Shown here one piece after another: positions 1 through 9,941 of a stretch of 64,000 nucleotides of DNA. The notes under the pieces were generated by a model. It was not told where the DNA came from and searched no databases. It worked only from the letters and a program-made list of their open reading frames with translations. Source of the stretch: Alsobacter metallidurans (GTDB taxonomy: Bacteria; Pseudomonadota; Alphaproteobacteria; Rhizobiales; Beijerinckiaceae); contig NZ_BMES01000003.1 of the NCBI RefSeq assembly GCF_014636935.1, positions 372,001 to 436,000 of the forward strand, in the 5' to 3' direction. The translations under genes were made by a program, and so were the position numbers. Within the stretch, counting starts at the first letter, position 1; each line of letters starts with the position of its first letter.

Positions 1-345
1 GACGGTGGCCTCCGCGGCCCCGACCCGCTCTTCGAGTTCGCGGCGGGTGCGCGTCTCCAGGAGCGGCGGCAGGGAAGGCAGCAGCGTCGCCACCACGCTT
101 CCTTGGCGGACAGCGTCGCCGACCTTCAGTGTGGACCGCAGCATGCGCCCCGCCAGCGGAGCGGTCACCACGTAACGGTTCCGGATCCGGGTCCTGCCAT
201 ACTCCTCCACGCTGGCGCGGAACACGCCCCGGGTGACCTCGCCCGTCTCCACAAGGCTGGGCTTCGGCCAGAATGCCCAAGCGAGCGTGGCGCCGATCGC
301 CGCCGCCGCCAGCCCGCCGATCAGAGCCGTTCGGGTCCACGCCAT
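1..345 (-). CDS. HlyD-family periplasmic adaptor subunit (partial, runs off the left edge)
   Basis: The reading frame starts at an ATG on the minus strand and stays open to the window edge, giving the first 115 residues. It begins MAWTRTALIGG followed by one hydrophobic segment (about residues 7-25), an N-terminal membrane anchor. The text around residues 40-85 (GRTRIRNRYVVTAPLAGRM, then LKVGDAVRQGSVVATL) is the half-lipoyl, barrel-sandwich type sequence of membrane fusion proteins. The stretch that follows is rich in Glu, Arg and Leu, as expected for the start of the coiled-coil hairpin. The ATG lies 2 nt after the stop of the ABC permease, so it is the third gene of an ATPase-permease-adaptor operon. 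Inference: tripartite or MacAB-like export; the substrate is unknown. Confidence 0.8.
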   Translation of the reverse strand, partial: MAWTRTALIGGLAAAAIGATLAWAFWPKPSLVETGEVTRGVFRASVEEYGRTRIRNRYVVTAPLAGRMLRSTLKVGDAVRQGSVVATLLPSLPPLLETRTRRELEERVGAAEATV

Positions 346-347
346 CG

Positions 348-2689
348 TCATTCCCGCGTCTTCAGCGCAGCCACGAGATCCAGCCGGTCGACCCGGCGCC
401 GGACCAGCAGCGCGCAGCCCAAGGCGGCGAACGCCACCGTGAGCGTCGCGGTCGCATAGGTCGGGGCGCTGATCACGACCGGGATCTGAAAGCTCTCGTT
501 GTCGCGCAGCTCCAGCAGGGTGGCGACGAGCTGCCTGGCGAGAACGAGGCCGATCGGGATTGCGATCAACATCTGCACGGCGAGTTCGGCCAGCAGGATG
601 CCTGACGCCTCGCCGCGCGTGAAGCCCAGCACGCGCAGACTCGCGAGTTCCCAGGCGCGCTCCTGCAGACCGATGCGCGCGCTGTTGTAGACCACACCGA
701 CCGCTATGATTAGACCGAACAGCGTGAGGACGACCGCGGACACGACCACCATCCCGGCGATCTTCTCGTCGAAAACCTGCAGCCAGACGCTTTTCACCGC
801 CACGGCGGCGACGCGCGGCCGTTCGGACAGGGATCGCCAGATCGCGGAAGCCCGTGCGGGATCCACCCTGATCGCCGCCTGCGAGATGCGGTCGCCCTCC
901 CGCATGAGGCGGTTCAAGGCGTCGATGTCGAGGTAGGCGTTGAAGCCCAGAAGCTCGTCCGCGAGGGCGACGACCGGCATGGCGACTGCCGGGCGCTTCC
1001 CGTCGAGCGCCTCGACCACCATGGCCGAACCGACCCCGACGCCAAGCCGCTCGGCCAGCCCGCGCGTCAAGGTCAGACCGTCCGGGCGCACCGGAACCCG
1101 GCGCAGGTCCTGCTCCCTGGGAACGCGCAGCTGCGCGCCGGCCGAAAGTCCTGTCAGCCCCACGCGATAGTCCCGCGGACCGGCGCGGAGGCGGACGGGC
1201 ACGACACGCTGCCCCTCCACGGCCAGCACGCCCGGGATCGCCGCAATCTCGCGGGCGGCTCTTCCGGCGACCGGATCCGTGAACGACACCACCGCGTCGG
1301 CGCGGTCGACGCCTTCGAACTGGACCGCGATCATGAAGGCGAGCGCATCCCACCAGAACAGCCCCATCACGATCATCGGCACGGCCATCGCGAGGCCGAG
1401 CACGGAAAGGACCGACCGGACCGGTCGGCCCGCAAGGCCGCGGAGCGCCATCTTCGTCGTCGGCCGCCACCGACGACCAAGCGCAGCGCGGCTGAAGGCC
1501 GCCGGCGCCGCCGGGCGCATAGCTTCGGCAGGGCGCAGCGCCAGCACGCGGCGCACAGCCGCGAGGGCGCCTGCAGATCCGGCCGCGACGCTCAACAGCA
1601 CGGCGATCAGCGGCGCGGGCGCGGGCATCTCGTAGATGAGCGCAGGGAAGCGAAAAAACGGCCGGTAATTATTCAACATGCCGTGGCCGTACCACACGCC
1701 CATTGCAACCCCGCCGGCGCAGCCGAGCGCGCAGAGCACGACGACAAACTTGAGGTAGTGCATTGCGATGGGACGGGACGGAAAGCCAAGCGCCTTCAGG
1801 GCGGCGATCTGCTCGCGCTGCGCCTCGACGAGACGGGCGAGGACGATGTTGAGCAGAAAGGCCGCGATGCCGAAGAAGATCGTCGGCACTGTGAGCGCCA
1901 GCGTGCGTTGCTCGGCGAGTTCATCCGACAGGAACCTGTGCGAGGGCTGGTCCCGCCGCCCATACCCGCCCCGCCCGCCATAGCGATCGAGAACCGCGTC
2001 CACCGCGGCCAGAACGGACTTTTCGGACGCGCCGGGCGCCAGGGTCGCCGCAACCGCGTTGAACGCGCCCTTCAAGTCGAAGGCGGCCGCCACCGCGTCC
2101 TCGTCCGCCCACAGCACCGCGAAGGTGCGATCGTCCGGCAGCGGGTTGCCCGGCCGGGACGCGTAAACAAATTCGGGCGAATACGCGATCCCGGCGACGC
2201 TGAACGTCTGCAGGCGGCCGTTCAGGATCACCCGGATTGGATCGCCCGGCTGCACCGACCAAGTCTCGGCAAAACCCGCGCTGACGAGGACCTCGCTACG
2301 GCCCGGCTCGAACCAACGGCCGCGCTCGAGCGTGAGCCGGTTCAACGCGGTCTGGCCGGACGACGGCAGGGCCACGATCCGACCCGCCACTGAAAGCGCG
2401 GATTGGGGCCAATCGAGCCGGACGTCCCGGATCACCCTGGCCTCGACGACGCCGACGCCCGGGATTTCGGACAGGCGCGGAACTACGCTCCTGGGCGCCC
2501 TCTCGACCTCGGCCCAGACCTGGGCGAAGCGGGCGTCATCGTAGAAGCGGTCCTGATTGGCGACCAGTGACGTATAGGTCCCGACCGACCCGACCAGAAC
2601 CGTCACCCCGGCCCCGATCAAAAGCGCGATCGTGATCACCTGCGCGCGAAGCGACCAGAGATCGCGAAGGAGCTTGCGGTCGAGCAGGG

Positions 2690-2693
<4 letters not shown>
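348..2693 (-). CDS. ABC transporter permease, FtsX/MacB-like, two FtsX domains
   Basis: This 781-residue inner-membrane protein has an N-terminal TM segment (about residues 15-38), a large extracytoplasmic domain, three TM helices near residues 265-385, a second N-terminal-like TM near residue 430, another soluble domain and a final TM block (about 650-770). That is the duplicated FtsX layout seen in LolC/E- or DevC-like permeases with two core domains. Its start overlaps the stop of the upstream ATPase gene by 4 nt, implying translational coupling, and the adaptor gene follows 2 nt after its stop. Known for the family: mechanotransmission or lipid/peptide/lipoprotein export rather than classical transport. 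The substrate cannot be read from the sequence. Confidence 0.88.
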
Positions 2694-3445
<752 letters not shown>

Positions 3446-3481
3446 GGAGCGACCGCCTGAGGCTCCCCGGCGAGCAGAAGC

Positions 3482-4192
3482 TCATGGGCCGGGCGGCGCG
3501 AATGCGTCGCTGAAGGGCACGATGGTCACCATCTCGTCGTTGACCGTCGTCACGCCGGGCACGTTTTCGGCCAGAACGCGAAGGCCGTCCCGCTCGCGGT
3601 CGTCGAAGATGCAGCCGGACAGCGTGACTGCGCCATTTGTGACGGAAGGCCTGATCGTTGCCTTCGGCGCCCATCCCTGCGCTTCAAACGCAGCCAGAAG
3701 GGCGGAGCGGATCTCCGCGTCCGACGCCGGCGCCGCGACCTTGCCGCGCGCCAGGATGGCGTCCAGGGCGCGCAGCAAGTCGGCGCGGCTGACGATGCCG
3801 ACCAACTGTCCGTTGCGCAGCACGGGGATGCGCTTGATCCTGTTCTTCTCCATCAGCTGCACGATGGCGCTCAGGTCCGTGTCTTCATCCGCGCTCACCA
3901 CGTCGGTCGTCATGACTTCGCACACGACACGTCCGTGCGTCTGGGCGAACTCGGCGGACATGCGGCCGGGTCCAAGCAGGAACTCCAGCCACTTCGGCCT
4001 GTGCGGCTCGGTCGCGAGTTCGGACCGCCGGAGCAGGTCGCCCTCGGAGATCATCCCTACGAGGCTCCCGCCGGCGTCGGTGACCGGCAGCCCGCTGACC
4101 CTGTGCGCCAACATCGCCCGGACGGCGTCCGCGAGCGGGGCCGTGTCCCTGACGGACACCACGCCGAACGACATCACATCTTTCGCTTTCAC
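3482..4192 (-). CDS. CBS-CBS-BON domain protein
   Basis: The start chosen is a GTG preceded by an AAGGGGGG ribosome-binding site; upstream in-frame codons lack one and encode Arg-rich, non-native-looking sequence. The 236-residue protein opens with a first CBS motif (MKAKDVMSFG-like, read as VKAKDVM), with VSGLPVTDAGGSLVGMISEGDLL near residue 50. A second CBS repeat follows (VCEVMTTDVVSADEDT, then IKRIPVLRNGQLVGIVSRADLL). The C-terminal 65 residues are a BON domain (ATIRPSVTNGAVTLSG ... VPGVTTVNDEM). CBS pairs usually bind adenosyl ligands; BON domains are thought to associate with membranes or phospholipid. Function is unknown; such proteins are common in Hyphomicrobiales. It lies just upstream of, and codirectional with, the ABC operon. 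Confidence 0.88.
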   Translation of the reverse strand: MKAKDVMSFGVVSVRDTAPLADAVRAMLAHRVSGLPVTDAGGSLVGMISEGDLLRRSELATEPHRPKWLEFLLGPGRMSAEFAQTHGRVVCEVMTTDVVSADEDTDLSAIVQLMEKNRIKRIPVLRNGQLVGIVSRADLLRALDAILARGKVAAPASDAEIRSALLAAFEAQGWAPKATIRPSVTNGAVTLSGCIFDDRERDGLRVLAENVPGVTTVNDEMVTIVPFSDAFAPPGP

Positions 4193-4404
4193 GTGTCCCC
4201 CCTTTCGGGCGATCCGGGGCGTCGGGCGTGGCCTGCAGGCGGAGTGAGCCGCCCGCCTTGGCCAGCGCGCCCGGGACCGAACGCAGACCCGCACGGACGC
4301 CGTGCAGGCCGAGGCGCGCGATCATCCGCCGAAACGCCGACGCGGGCGCTGACGTGGATCAATCGAGGGAATACGCCTGTCTTTCGGGGGCAGTCAGCGC
4401 CGGC

Positions 4405-4788
4405 TCAGAGACAAGCCAGGCGCGCCGCAATATCGAGCCACCCGAGGCCGCCGGCGACCGCGAGGGATCCGCGTTCGGCGAAGAAGCGGGCAAGACGCTT
4501 GTCGATGGCCAGAACCTCCGGGCCGAGCCCCTCGACGAGCCGTCGCAACACCACGAGCGCCGTTTCGGGAACCGCGTAGGAACATCGCTCGCCGTGAAAG
4601 AGGTTGCCGAGCTTCACGACCTGGCCGTTCCGCTGCAGCACCGCAAGAGCGCGGCGGACCGCCGAGCGCTGCGCGGCCGTAGGCTCGTCGACGTCGTAGA
4701 TCGTTCTCGCAAGGTTCGGAGCGCTCATGTGCTCGACCTGGCGCAAGGCCTTCAGGATGCCCTGCTCGACGGGACGCTTCTTCGTCAT
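4405..4788 (-). CDS. Small conserved hypothetical, winged-helix-like
   Basis: The protein has 127 residues and no signal peptide or TM segment. The N-terminal 75 residues (LKALRQVEHMSAPNLARTIYDVDEPTAAQRSAVRRALAVL, quoted in parts, then NGQVVKLG) read like a winged-helix domain: helix, turn-helix, then a QVVKLG strand that would be the wing. The C-terminal part is mostly helical (LVVLRRLVEGLGPEVLAIDKRLARFFAERG). A DNA-binding role is an inference from this pattern only. It is isolated, about 210 bp from the CBS gene. It starts at an ATG next to the uncertain frame at 4785-5081, which I do not call. Confidence 0.6.
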   Translation of the reverse strand: MTKKRPVEQGILKALRQVEHMSAPNLARTIYDVDEPTAAQRSAVRRALAVLQRNGQVVKLGNLFHGERCSYAVPETALVVLRRLVEGLGPEVLAIDKRLARFFAERGSLAVAGGLGWLDIAARLACL

Positions 4789-5216
4789 GGCTTGCGCGCC
4801 CCGAGGCGAAAGCCGGTCGCCGCCGGGGACAAAGCCAGCCGGAGGGCGATGACCGCTAGCGGACGAGCGCGCAAATGTGAGCGCCAGCCGCGACGGACGG
4901 ATAGGGTTATTGCCATGATGACGGGGATCCGCATAAGCAAGACGAGCGCGCTACAGAGTCGAGCGGCGTCAAAGTCTCGGACATTTGCGTTGTCCGGCGG
5001 ATCGGCGGCCGGAAGAGCCACCCGGAATTTCACCGGGTCCTTGCGATAACCTTTTGTAGCCGCCCCACGTGGCCGTCGCAATACGCTATTTGAGGGTGCT
5101 CGCGCCTACGACTTGGGGCGATGATCACTGCGCCCAAACGCAAAACCGCCGCCCGGGAGAGTCCGGGCGGCAATCTGGTGTCAGCGGCGACCTTGAAGGT
5201 CGCCGTCCACGTCAGG
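4789..5216. other. Stretch without a convincing gene
   Basis: This 430-bp stretch separates the 127-residue protein from the glycine-zipper protein. A minus-strand frame at 4785-5081 (98 codons) is open and its stop overlaps the next ATG. It has no ribosome-binding site that I can see, an Arg-rich nondescript translation and no family resemblance. The only clear element is the terminator at 5143-5172. The promoter of the 4405-4788 gene probably lies here. Confidence 0.5.
5143..5172 (-). terminator. Rho-independent terminator of the 5217-5864 gene
   Basis: Read on the minus strand, a 9-bp stem GCCGCCCGG / CCGGGCGGC with a 6-nt loop is followed by GGTTTTG. It lies about 45 bp past the stop of the glycine-zipper gene. 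Confidence 0.75.
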
Positions 5217-5864
5217 TCAGACCGTGTAGGAGCGAACCCGGGTGCTGCCCAGCGTGGCGTCGCGACGGACGCCCGCCGACGTCGAGGCGGTCGTGACGGC
5301 CGATTCCGCGCCGGTGTAGCGGCCGTTCCAGCCTTCCGAGCGCCAGGTCGACTCGCGCTGGCTAAGGTCGATCGTGCCCTCGTCGTCGAGGATGTCGACG
5401 ATCTGGGCGTGGTTGGCGTCATTGGCCCGCACGGTCACGAGCGTGCCGCCGCGGTGCACCGCCTCCGCGTAGGTGTGCGCGTCAGCCTCGTCGACGCCAG
5501 CGCCCGCAAGCGAGCCCAGGATGCCGCCCGTGGCCGCGCCCGCCGCCGCGCCGACCAGCGTCGAGGCGAGCCAGCCTGCGGCGACCACCGGGCCGAGGCC
5601 CGGAATGGCCAGCATGCCGAGGCCGGCCAGCAGGCCTGCGCCGGCGCCCAGGGTGGTGCCGACGGTCGCGCCGGTGCCGGCGCCCGTCTTGGCGTCGTCA
5701 TGCACCGGAGATCCGGTGGTCGTCGAGTAACGGTCCCGCTCGGCGGCGTCGTTGGACACGATGCTGATGTCCTGGTGCGACACGCCGGCGCTTTCCAGGC
5801 GTCCCACAGCGGTTGCGGCGTCGGAATAATTGTCGAATACGGCGGCTACTGTTCTGCTGTTCAT
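5217..5864 (-). CDS. General-stress-type protein with glycine-zipper core
   Basis: The 215-residue protein begins with a YflT/general-stress-protein-17M-like module (RTVAAVFDNYSDAATAVGRL, then GVSHQDISIVS). A strongly Gly/Ala-rich central segment follows, about residues 60-125, with repeated GxxxG spacing (GAGTGATVGTTLGAGAGLLAG). This is a glycine zipper likely to insert into or pack at a membrane. The rest returns to a small alpha/beta fold (GGTLVTVRANDANHAQIVDILD) and a polar tail. Its gene follows the PepSY-like gene with only 36 bp between, so the two probably form one transcript that ends at the 5143-5172 hairpin. Proteins of this build are typically stress-induced in Hyphomicrobiales; the biochemical role is unknown. 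Confidence 0.75.
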   Translation of the reverse strand: MNSRTVAAVFDNYSDAATAVGRLESAGVSHQDISIVSNDAAERDRYSTTTGSPVHDDAKTGAGTGATVGTTLGAGAGLLAGLGMLAIPGLGPVVAAGWLASTLVGAAAGAATGGILGSLAGAGVDEADAHTYAEAVHRGGTLVTVRANDANHAQIVDILDDEGTIDLSQRESTWRSEGWNGRYTGAESAVTTASTSAGVRRDATLGSTRVRSYTV

Positions 5865-5900
5865 AACAAATCTCCAATTGTCAAAATCGGGCGCGCAGGC

Positions 5901-6278
5901 TTACTCAGCCGCGATGTTGCCCTTGTAGTCGAAACCGACCGTGACGCTCTTGCCGTTGTGCATCGCCTTGCCGCGCCAGATCCCCTGATCGTCTTTCTTG
6001 AGGTCGGTCACGTTGCTGAGGCCTGCGCCTTCCAGCTTGGACTTGGCCTGACCTTCGGTGAAGCTGTTGGCGCCCTTTTCGAGCGCGCTCGACTTCACGA
6101 TGTTCACGGTTCCGGACGTATTGGCGCTGGAGGGCGCGTTGCCGTTGGGGTTCACGGCCTGGTTGGACGATCCCGTCGCACTGCCCGTTCCGGGCGAAGC
6201 GGGAGCGGGGTTGGTCTGGGCCATGGCCGCGCCGCTGAGCAGCAGGGCGGCGCTGACGAGCACCAAGACACGCTTCAT
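5901..6278 (-). CDS. Secreted PepSY-like small protein
   Basis: The start is the ATG preceded by GGGAGA, giving 125 residues that open with a clear signal peptide (MKRVLVLVSAALLLSGAAMA, cleavage after AMA-Q). A low-complexity Asn/Ser/Gly/Pro linker follows (about residues 25-60). The C-terminal 60 residues (FTEGQAKSKLEGAGLSNVTDL, then DDQGIWRGKAMHNGKSVTVGFD) resemble the PepSY/YpeB-type fold: helix, then a beta hairpin with GxWRG. Probably periplasmic. It is the first gene of a likely two-gene unit with the glycine-zipper protein 36 bp downstream. Function unknown. Confidence 0.75.
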   Translation of the reverse strand: MKRVLVLVSAALLLSGAAMAQTNPAPASPGTGSATGSSNQAVNPNGNAPSSANTSGTVNIVKSSALEKGANSFTEGQAKSKLEGAGLSNVTDLKKDDQGIWRGKAMHNGKSVTVGFDYKGNIAAE

Positions 6279-6519
6279 GAATAATCTCCCGCAAAATGAC
6301 GCAGCGGTGATTTGCTGCACCTGCCTAATTCATGGTCACCCTAAGTGTTCCATGAAATATGCGTAAGAAAGATCATGGGGTATGCTGCGGCGTTCAAGCT
6401 TGAAGGCCCACGCAAGCTGGCCTGGCACGGAATTTATCCACCAGAAACTGAAGCGTGACTGTGAATCCGCCGTTTGATCCCGACCGGTCCCGAGTGGCCT
6501 TTTCTCGCGTCAGGGCGCG

Positions 6520-6549
6520 AAAAAGCCGCCATGGGTCACCCCAGGCGGC
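6520..6549 (-). terminator. Orphan minus-strand terminator
   Basis: On the minus strand GCCGCC-TGGG-GTGA-CCCA-T-GGCGGC forms a 10-bp stem with a GTGA loop and a one-base bulge, directly followed by TTTTTCGCG. No protein gene on the minus strand ends here, so it may close a small RNA or a very short gene. Confidence 0.55.
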
Positions 6550-6783
6550 GTTCGCGGCAGTTCTCGAGCGATCAGCGCGCCATTACATCCGTGGTCGGAC
6601 GAAGGCTCGGGCGGCGCACCCACTCGGACAAGCCGGGATGCGCATGGTTTATTAATGGCGGCCGAAGATGTCGAAATGATGACATCTATCAATCTTTCCT
6701 ATTGTCGAGCGACGCTGATTGAAGTTTACTGTTCCGGCGTTGCCGAATCCGGTTTCGGATCATGAATGGCGCCGCAAACCGAT

Positions 6784-6893
6784 GGTCTCGCGCTATTGAG
6801 AGACCCGGTGCTTTGTAGGTCGCGAGGAAAAATCTCGTTACCAAGTTGTGTTGCTGAAGGATCCGTCACGATGGTTTGCGTGATAGACGGATC
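6784..6893 (+). promoter_or_regulatory. Structured 5' leader of the 6909-7121 gene
   Basis: Successive inverted repeats occur before the start codon: GGTCTC/GAGACC (6784-6789 with 6800-6805); a weaker CGAG/CTCG pair near 6825-6840; and GATCCG-TCACG paired with CGTGA-(4 nt)-CGGATC (6860-6870 with 6879-6893). The last stem ends exactly where the AGGAGGA Shine-Dalgarno sequence begins. Whether this is an RNA regulator or a DNA operator cannot be told from the sequence. Confidence 0.4.
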
Positions 6894-6908
6894 AGGAGGA
6901 TTTTCGCC

Positions 6909-7121
6909 ATGAGTCAACTTGAGCGGCTCGAACATGTTCTGGCGCTGTGCTCCAGCGCGCGCCGTCTAGCCAACCCCAACCAGGAGCCGCTGGTCGCCAG
7001 ACTTCTCGATATGCTGCTTCTGGAACTCGGCGAAACGCTGGCGCAAACACCCGGGCACCGTGTGCGGATCATGCATGGCTTCACGCCTGTAGAGCAGGGG
7101 CGCGCGCCGCCGGAGTACTGA
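6909..7121 (+). CDS. Small hypothetical protein, 70 residues
   Basis: The ATG is preceded at optimal spacing by AGGAGGA, the strongest Shine-Dalgarno in this part of the window, which decides the start over an in-frame ATG 33 nt upstream. The product is helical and Leu-rich in its first two thirds (LERLEHVLALCSSARRLANP, then ARLLDMLLLELGETLAQT) and has no signal peptide or TM segment. No family recognised. It sits between a hairpin-rich leader and the convergent ndvA gene. Confidence 0.6.
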   Translation: MSQLERLEHVLALCSSARRLANPNQEPLVARLLDMLLLELGETLAQTPGHRVRIMHGFTPVEQGRAPPEY

Positions 7122-7142
7122 TCACGCCGGCGCGCGCCGATC

Positions 7143-8978
7143 TCACTTGCCCGAGGGGATTTCCGTCCCCGCCGGCGCGCTTGTTCCCGCAGGGAGCGCC
7201 GCCGGCGCGTTCGCGGTCGGCTTCGGCCCCTCGTCCATGAACTGCGCCTTGGCGAGCGCCGCGAAGCGGCCGCCGGCCGCCACGAGCTGGTCGAAGGACC
7301 CGGTCTCGACGATGCGGCCGTGGTCGAACACCAGGATGCGGTCCGCAGACCGAATGGTGGCGAGCCGGTGCGCGATCACGAAAGTGGTGCGCCCGGCCAT
7401 CACCTCCTCGAGGGCGATCTGCAGCTTGGCCTCGGTGCCGGCGTCCAGCGCCGAGGTGGCTTCGTCGAGGATCAGGATGGGCGGGTCCTTCAGCAGCGCC
7501 CGCGCGATCGAGATGCGCTGGCGCTCGCCGCCCGACAGGGAGCGCCCGCGCTCGCCCACCATGGTGTCGACGCCCGCTGGCAGCCGCTGGATGAATTCGG
7601 CCGCCTGGGCGCGCTCCAGCGCCAGCGTGATCTCGGCGTCCGTGGCGTCCGGCCGGCCGACGCGCAGGTTCTCGTCGATCTCGCGTGCGAACAGCATCGG
7701 TTCCTGGAACACCACGCCGATGTTTCGGCGCAGCGACGTGAGCGAGACGTCGCGGATATCGCGCCCGTCGATGCGGATGTGGCCCGACTGCGGGTCGAAG
7801 GCGCGATGCAGCAGGCCGAGCGTTGTGGACTTGCCCGAGCCGGTTGCGCCAACGAGCGCAACCGTTTCGCCCGGCCGCACCGCGAAGCTCACATCCGTCA
7901 CCGCCGAGCGCTTGCCGTCATACGAGAAGCTCACGTCCTGGAACTCCACCAGGCCGGTGGCGCGTCCAAGATCCGGGGCGCCAGGCGCATCGCGCACGGC
8001 CGGCGTGGTGTCCAGCACGTCGAAGAATTCCTGCAGCTTCGGCACCTGCAGAAACAGCGCGTTGATGAAGGTCACAACCTGCTCCATGCGGGAGATCAGC
8101 ATGGTGGCGAGGCTCATGAAGGCGACGATCTGGCCCACCGTGGCGAGGCCCTGCAGGTTCAGGTAGGTGCCGAGCAGGAAGATGCCCAGGATGGTGAGCG
8201 TCGCGGAGGCGCGCGTCGCCACGGCGGCCAGCGCCCACCAGGACAGCACCGGGATCTGCGCCTTCAGGAGCTGGTCGGTCAGATCCCGCATCGCCCGGGT
8301 CTCGTGCTCGATGCGGGTGAAACTCTGGATCACCGGCACGTTGCCGAGCGCGTCCGAGGCGTGCTCGGCGAGCGACGAGTTGTAGCGCTCCACCGAGCCC
8401 TGCATCGTCTCGGTCTTGCGCAGCACGCTGGTGGTCAGGATGGTGAACACCACCATCAGGATGACGAGCAGCAGGCCCAGCCGCCAGTTGATGAACAGGC
8501 TCAGCGGCAGCAACACCACCAGCGTCACGAAGGATGCGAAATGCTCGCGGAAGAAGGACAGCAGCAGGCCCTGCATGCCGCCCGCGCCGTCCAGCATCAC
8601 CTTCAGCACACGTCCCGAATGCGTCGCGGTGTGAAAGGACAGCGGCAGCGTCAGGACGTGCTCGAAGAAGTTCGCCATCACGGCGAGGCGGCGGCGATGC
8701 GCGATGCGGTCGGCGTGCAGAGCCACCAGCACGCCGCCCGCGATCGTGAACAGGCCGAAGCCCACCCAAGCGGCGATCACCGGCGCGAGCTCGCCCCAGC
8801 TGGGCGCGACCTTCACGGCCTGGGCGTGCGACAGAAGGTCGATGATCTTGCCGAACAACAACGGCTCGGCGAATTGCGCGACCGCGAGGCCGACATTCGC
8901 GAGGGCGAGCAACACGCCGAGGCGCGCCTCGGGGCCGAGTTGCTGCAAGACGCGGACGTAAAGACGAAAAGTCGACAT
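7143..8978 (-). CDS. ndvA: Cyclic beta-1,2-glucan ABC exporter (NdvA/ChvA type)
   Basis: This 611-residue half-transporter has an N-terminal six-helix ABC membrane domain (about residues 20-320) and a C-terminal nucleotide-binding domain. Walker A is GATGSGKS (about residue 385), the signature is LSGGERQR, Walker B ends in LDEATSALD and the switch His is in VIAHRL. The opening [17 protein letters not shown], the length and the text around [20 protein letters not shown] are characteristic of the NdvA/ChvA family, which exports cyclic glucan to the periplasm in Hyphomicrobiales. No cyclic glucan synthase gene (ndvB) is in the window, so the substrate is inferred from the family. Residues after 580 are a Pro/Ala-rich tail. 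Confidence 0.85.
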   Translation of the reverse strand: MSTFRLYVRVLQQLGPEARLGVLLALANVGLAVAQFAEPLLFGKIIDLLSHAQAVKVAPSWGELAPVIAAWVGFGLFTIAGGVLVALHADRIAHRRRLAVMANFFEHVLTLPLSFHTATHSGRVLKVMLDGAGGMQGLLLSFFREHFASFVTLVVLLPLSLFINWRLGLLLVILMVVFTILTTSVLRKTETMQGSVERYNSSLAEHASDALGNVPVIQSFTRIEHETRAMRDLTDQLLKAQIPVLSWWALAAVATRASATLTILGIFLLGTYLNLQGLATVGQIVAFMSLATMLISRMEQVVTFINALFLQVPKLQEFFDVLDTTPAVRDAPGAPDLGRATGLVEFQDVSFSYDGKRSAVTDVSFAVRPGETVALVGATGSGKSTTLGLLHRAFDPQSGHIRIDGRDIRDVSLTSLRRNIGVVFQEPMLFAREIDENLRVGRPDATDAEITLALERAQAAEFIQRLPAGVDTMVGERGRSLSGGERQRISIARALLKDPPILILDEATSALDAGTEAKLQIALEEVMAGRTTFVIAHRLATIRSADRILVFDHGRIVETGSFDQLVAAGGRFAALAKAQFMDEGPKPTANAPAALPAGTSAPAGTEIPSGK

Positions 8979-9152
8979 GTCGGTACTCAGGCTGCCTTGG
9001 CCGTTTATCGCATGCGGAGATCGAACGCCAACCGATGCGTTCAGCGCCGCACAACCACGCTCACTTAACCGTTCTTTCAGCCGCGAAACCTATGATTGGT
9101 TCCATCTGCGCAGAAGCGCCTCGCACGCCCAGAACGTCGGGAAAGCACCGTC

Positions 9153-9920
9153 ATGGATTTCGCAACCGCCGTCGGCCTCGTGTTCGGGTTCGGCGTGGTC
9201 TTCACCCTGATCGCGATGGGCGGAAGTTTTTCGCTCTACTACGACATCCACGCGGTGATCGTGATCGGCGGGGGATGCACGGCCGCGACCATCATTCGCT
9301 TCCCGTTCTCGGCGTTGATGCACGGCCTGCCGATGGGCATCAAGTTCGCGTTCAAGATGCGCAGCATGAACCCGCGCGACCTCATCGACGAGATCACCAA
9401 GATCGCCGACACGGTGCGCAAGACCGGCCCTACTTCGCTGGAGAACGTCCAGGTCGACGATCCTTTTCTGGCCCAGGGCGTGCGCTATCTGGCGGACGGT
9501 TACGACCGCGACTTCATCCGCGACGCCATGGAGCGGGACCGCGACAACTTCCTGCAGCGCCTCGACGAGGGTCAGAAGATCTATCGCCACGTGGGCGACG
9601 CCGCGCCGGCCTGGGGCATGATCGGCACATTGGTCGGCATGGTGCAGATGTTCGCCAACATGGACGACCCGTCCAAGCTCGGCCCCTTCATGGCCATCTC
9701 GTTGCTCGCGACCCTTTACGGCGCCCTGGTCGGCAATCTCATATGCCTGCCGCTGGCCGACAAGTTGCACCTGAAGCTCGAAGAGGAGGACATCTCGCGG
9801 ACGCTGATCATCGACGGCGTCCTGCAGATCCGCGACTCCAAGAGTCCGACGATCGTGCGCGAAATGCTCATGGCATACCTCTCCGATCACGACCGCCACA
9901 GCATGGCCGAAGCCGCCTGA
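9153..9920 (+). CDS. MotA/TolQ/ExbB-family proton channel subunit
   Basis: The start is the ATG of MDFATAVGLVFGFG; the preceding in-frame codons are Arg-rich and lack a ribosome-binding site. The 255-residue protein has four TM segments: about residues 5-22 and 28-48, then, after a long cytoplasmic loop, DAAPAWGMIGTLVGMVQMF and FMAISLLATLYGALVGNLI. This is the MotA/PomA pattern, with the conserved Pro before helix 3. The next gene, 21 nt downstream, encodes the MotB-like partner. No flagellar gene is nearby. A stator for flagella encoded elsewhere, or a motor for a different envelope process, are both possible. Confidence 0.8.
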   Translation: MDFATAVGLVFGFGVVFTLIAMGGSFSLYYDIHAVIVIGGGCTAATIIRFPFSALMHGLPMGIKFAFKMRSMNPRDLIDEITKIADTVRKTGPTSLENVQVDDPFLAQGVRYLADGYDRDFIRDAMERDRDNFLQRLDEGQKIYRHVGDAAPAWGMIGTLVGMVQMFANMDDPSKLGPFMAISLLATLYGALVGNLICLPLADKLHLKLEEEDISRTLIIDGVLQIRDSKSPTIVREMLMAYLSDHDRHSMAEAA

Positions 9921-9941
9921 CGGGGCCGAAGGGAACAGCCC

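Larger units (their letters stand above)
6279..6908. other. 630-bp gene-free, hairpin-rich region
   Basis: No convincing protein gene is visible; short frames on both strands lack ribosome-binding sites and family character. The stretch is lower in GC than its surroundings. It carries a minus-strand terminator-like hairpin (6520-6549) with no called gene upstream of it, and a series of hairpins (6784-6893) leading into the small gene at 6909. The promoter of the PepSY-like gene must lie in 6279-6400. Confidence 0.6.

Noticed and set aside
4785-5081. 98-codon minus-strand frame whose stop overlaps the ATG of the next gene by 4 nt
   Set aside because: Only the overlap favours it. There is no ribosome-binding site, the sequence is nondescript, and no domain or signal is seen.
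6347-6351. GGAAC (minus strand) upstream of the PepSY-like gene as the -35 of an EcfG general-stress promoter
   Set aside because: No GTT -10 element occurs 16-18 bp downstream.
6423-6438. TGGCACGGAATTTATC as a sigma-54 promoter
   Set aside because: The -12 GC is replaced by TA and no gene follows at a suitable distance on the plus strand.
7320-9068. A 582-codon plus-strand frame opposite ndvA
   Set aside because: Low-complexity His/Gln/Arg-rich translation, no ribosome-binding site, and exact antisense to a clear ABC exporter.
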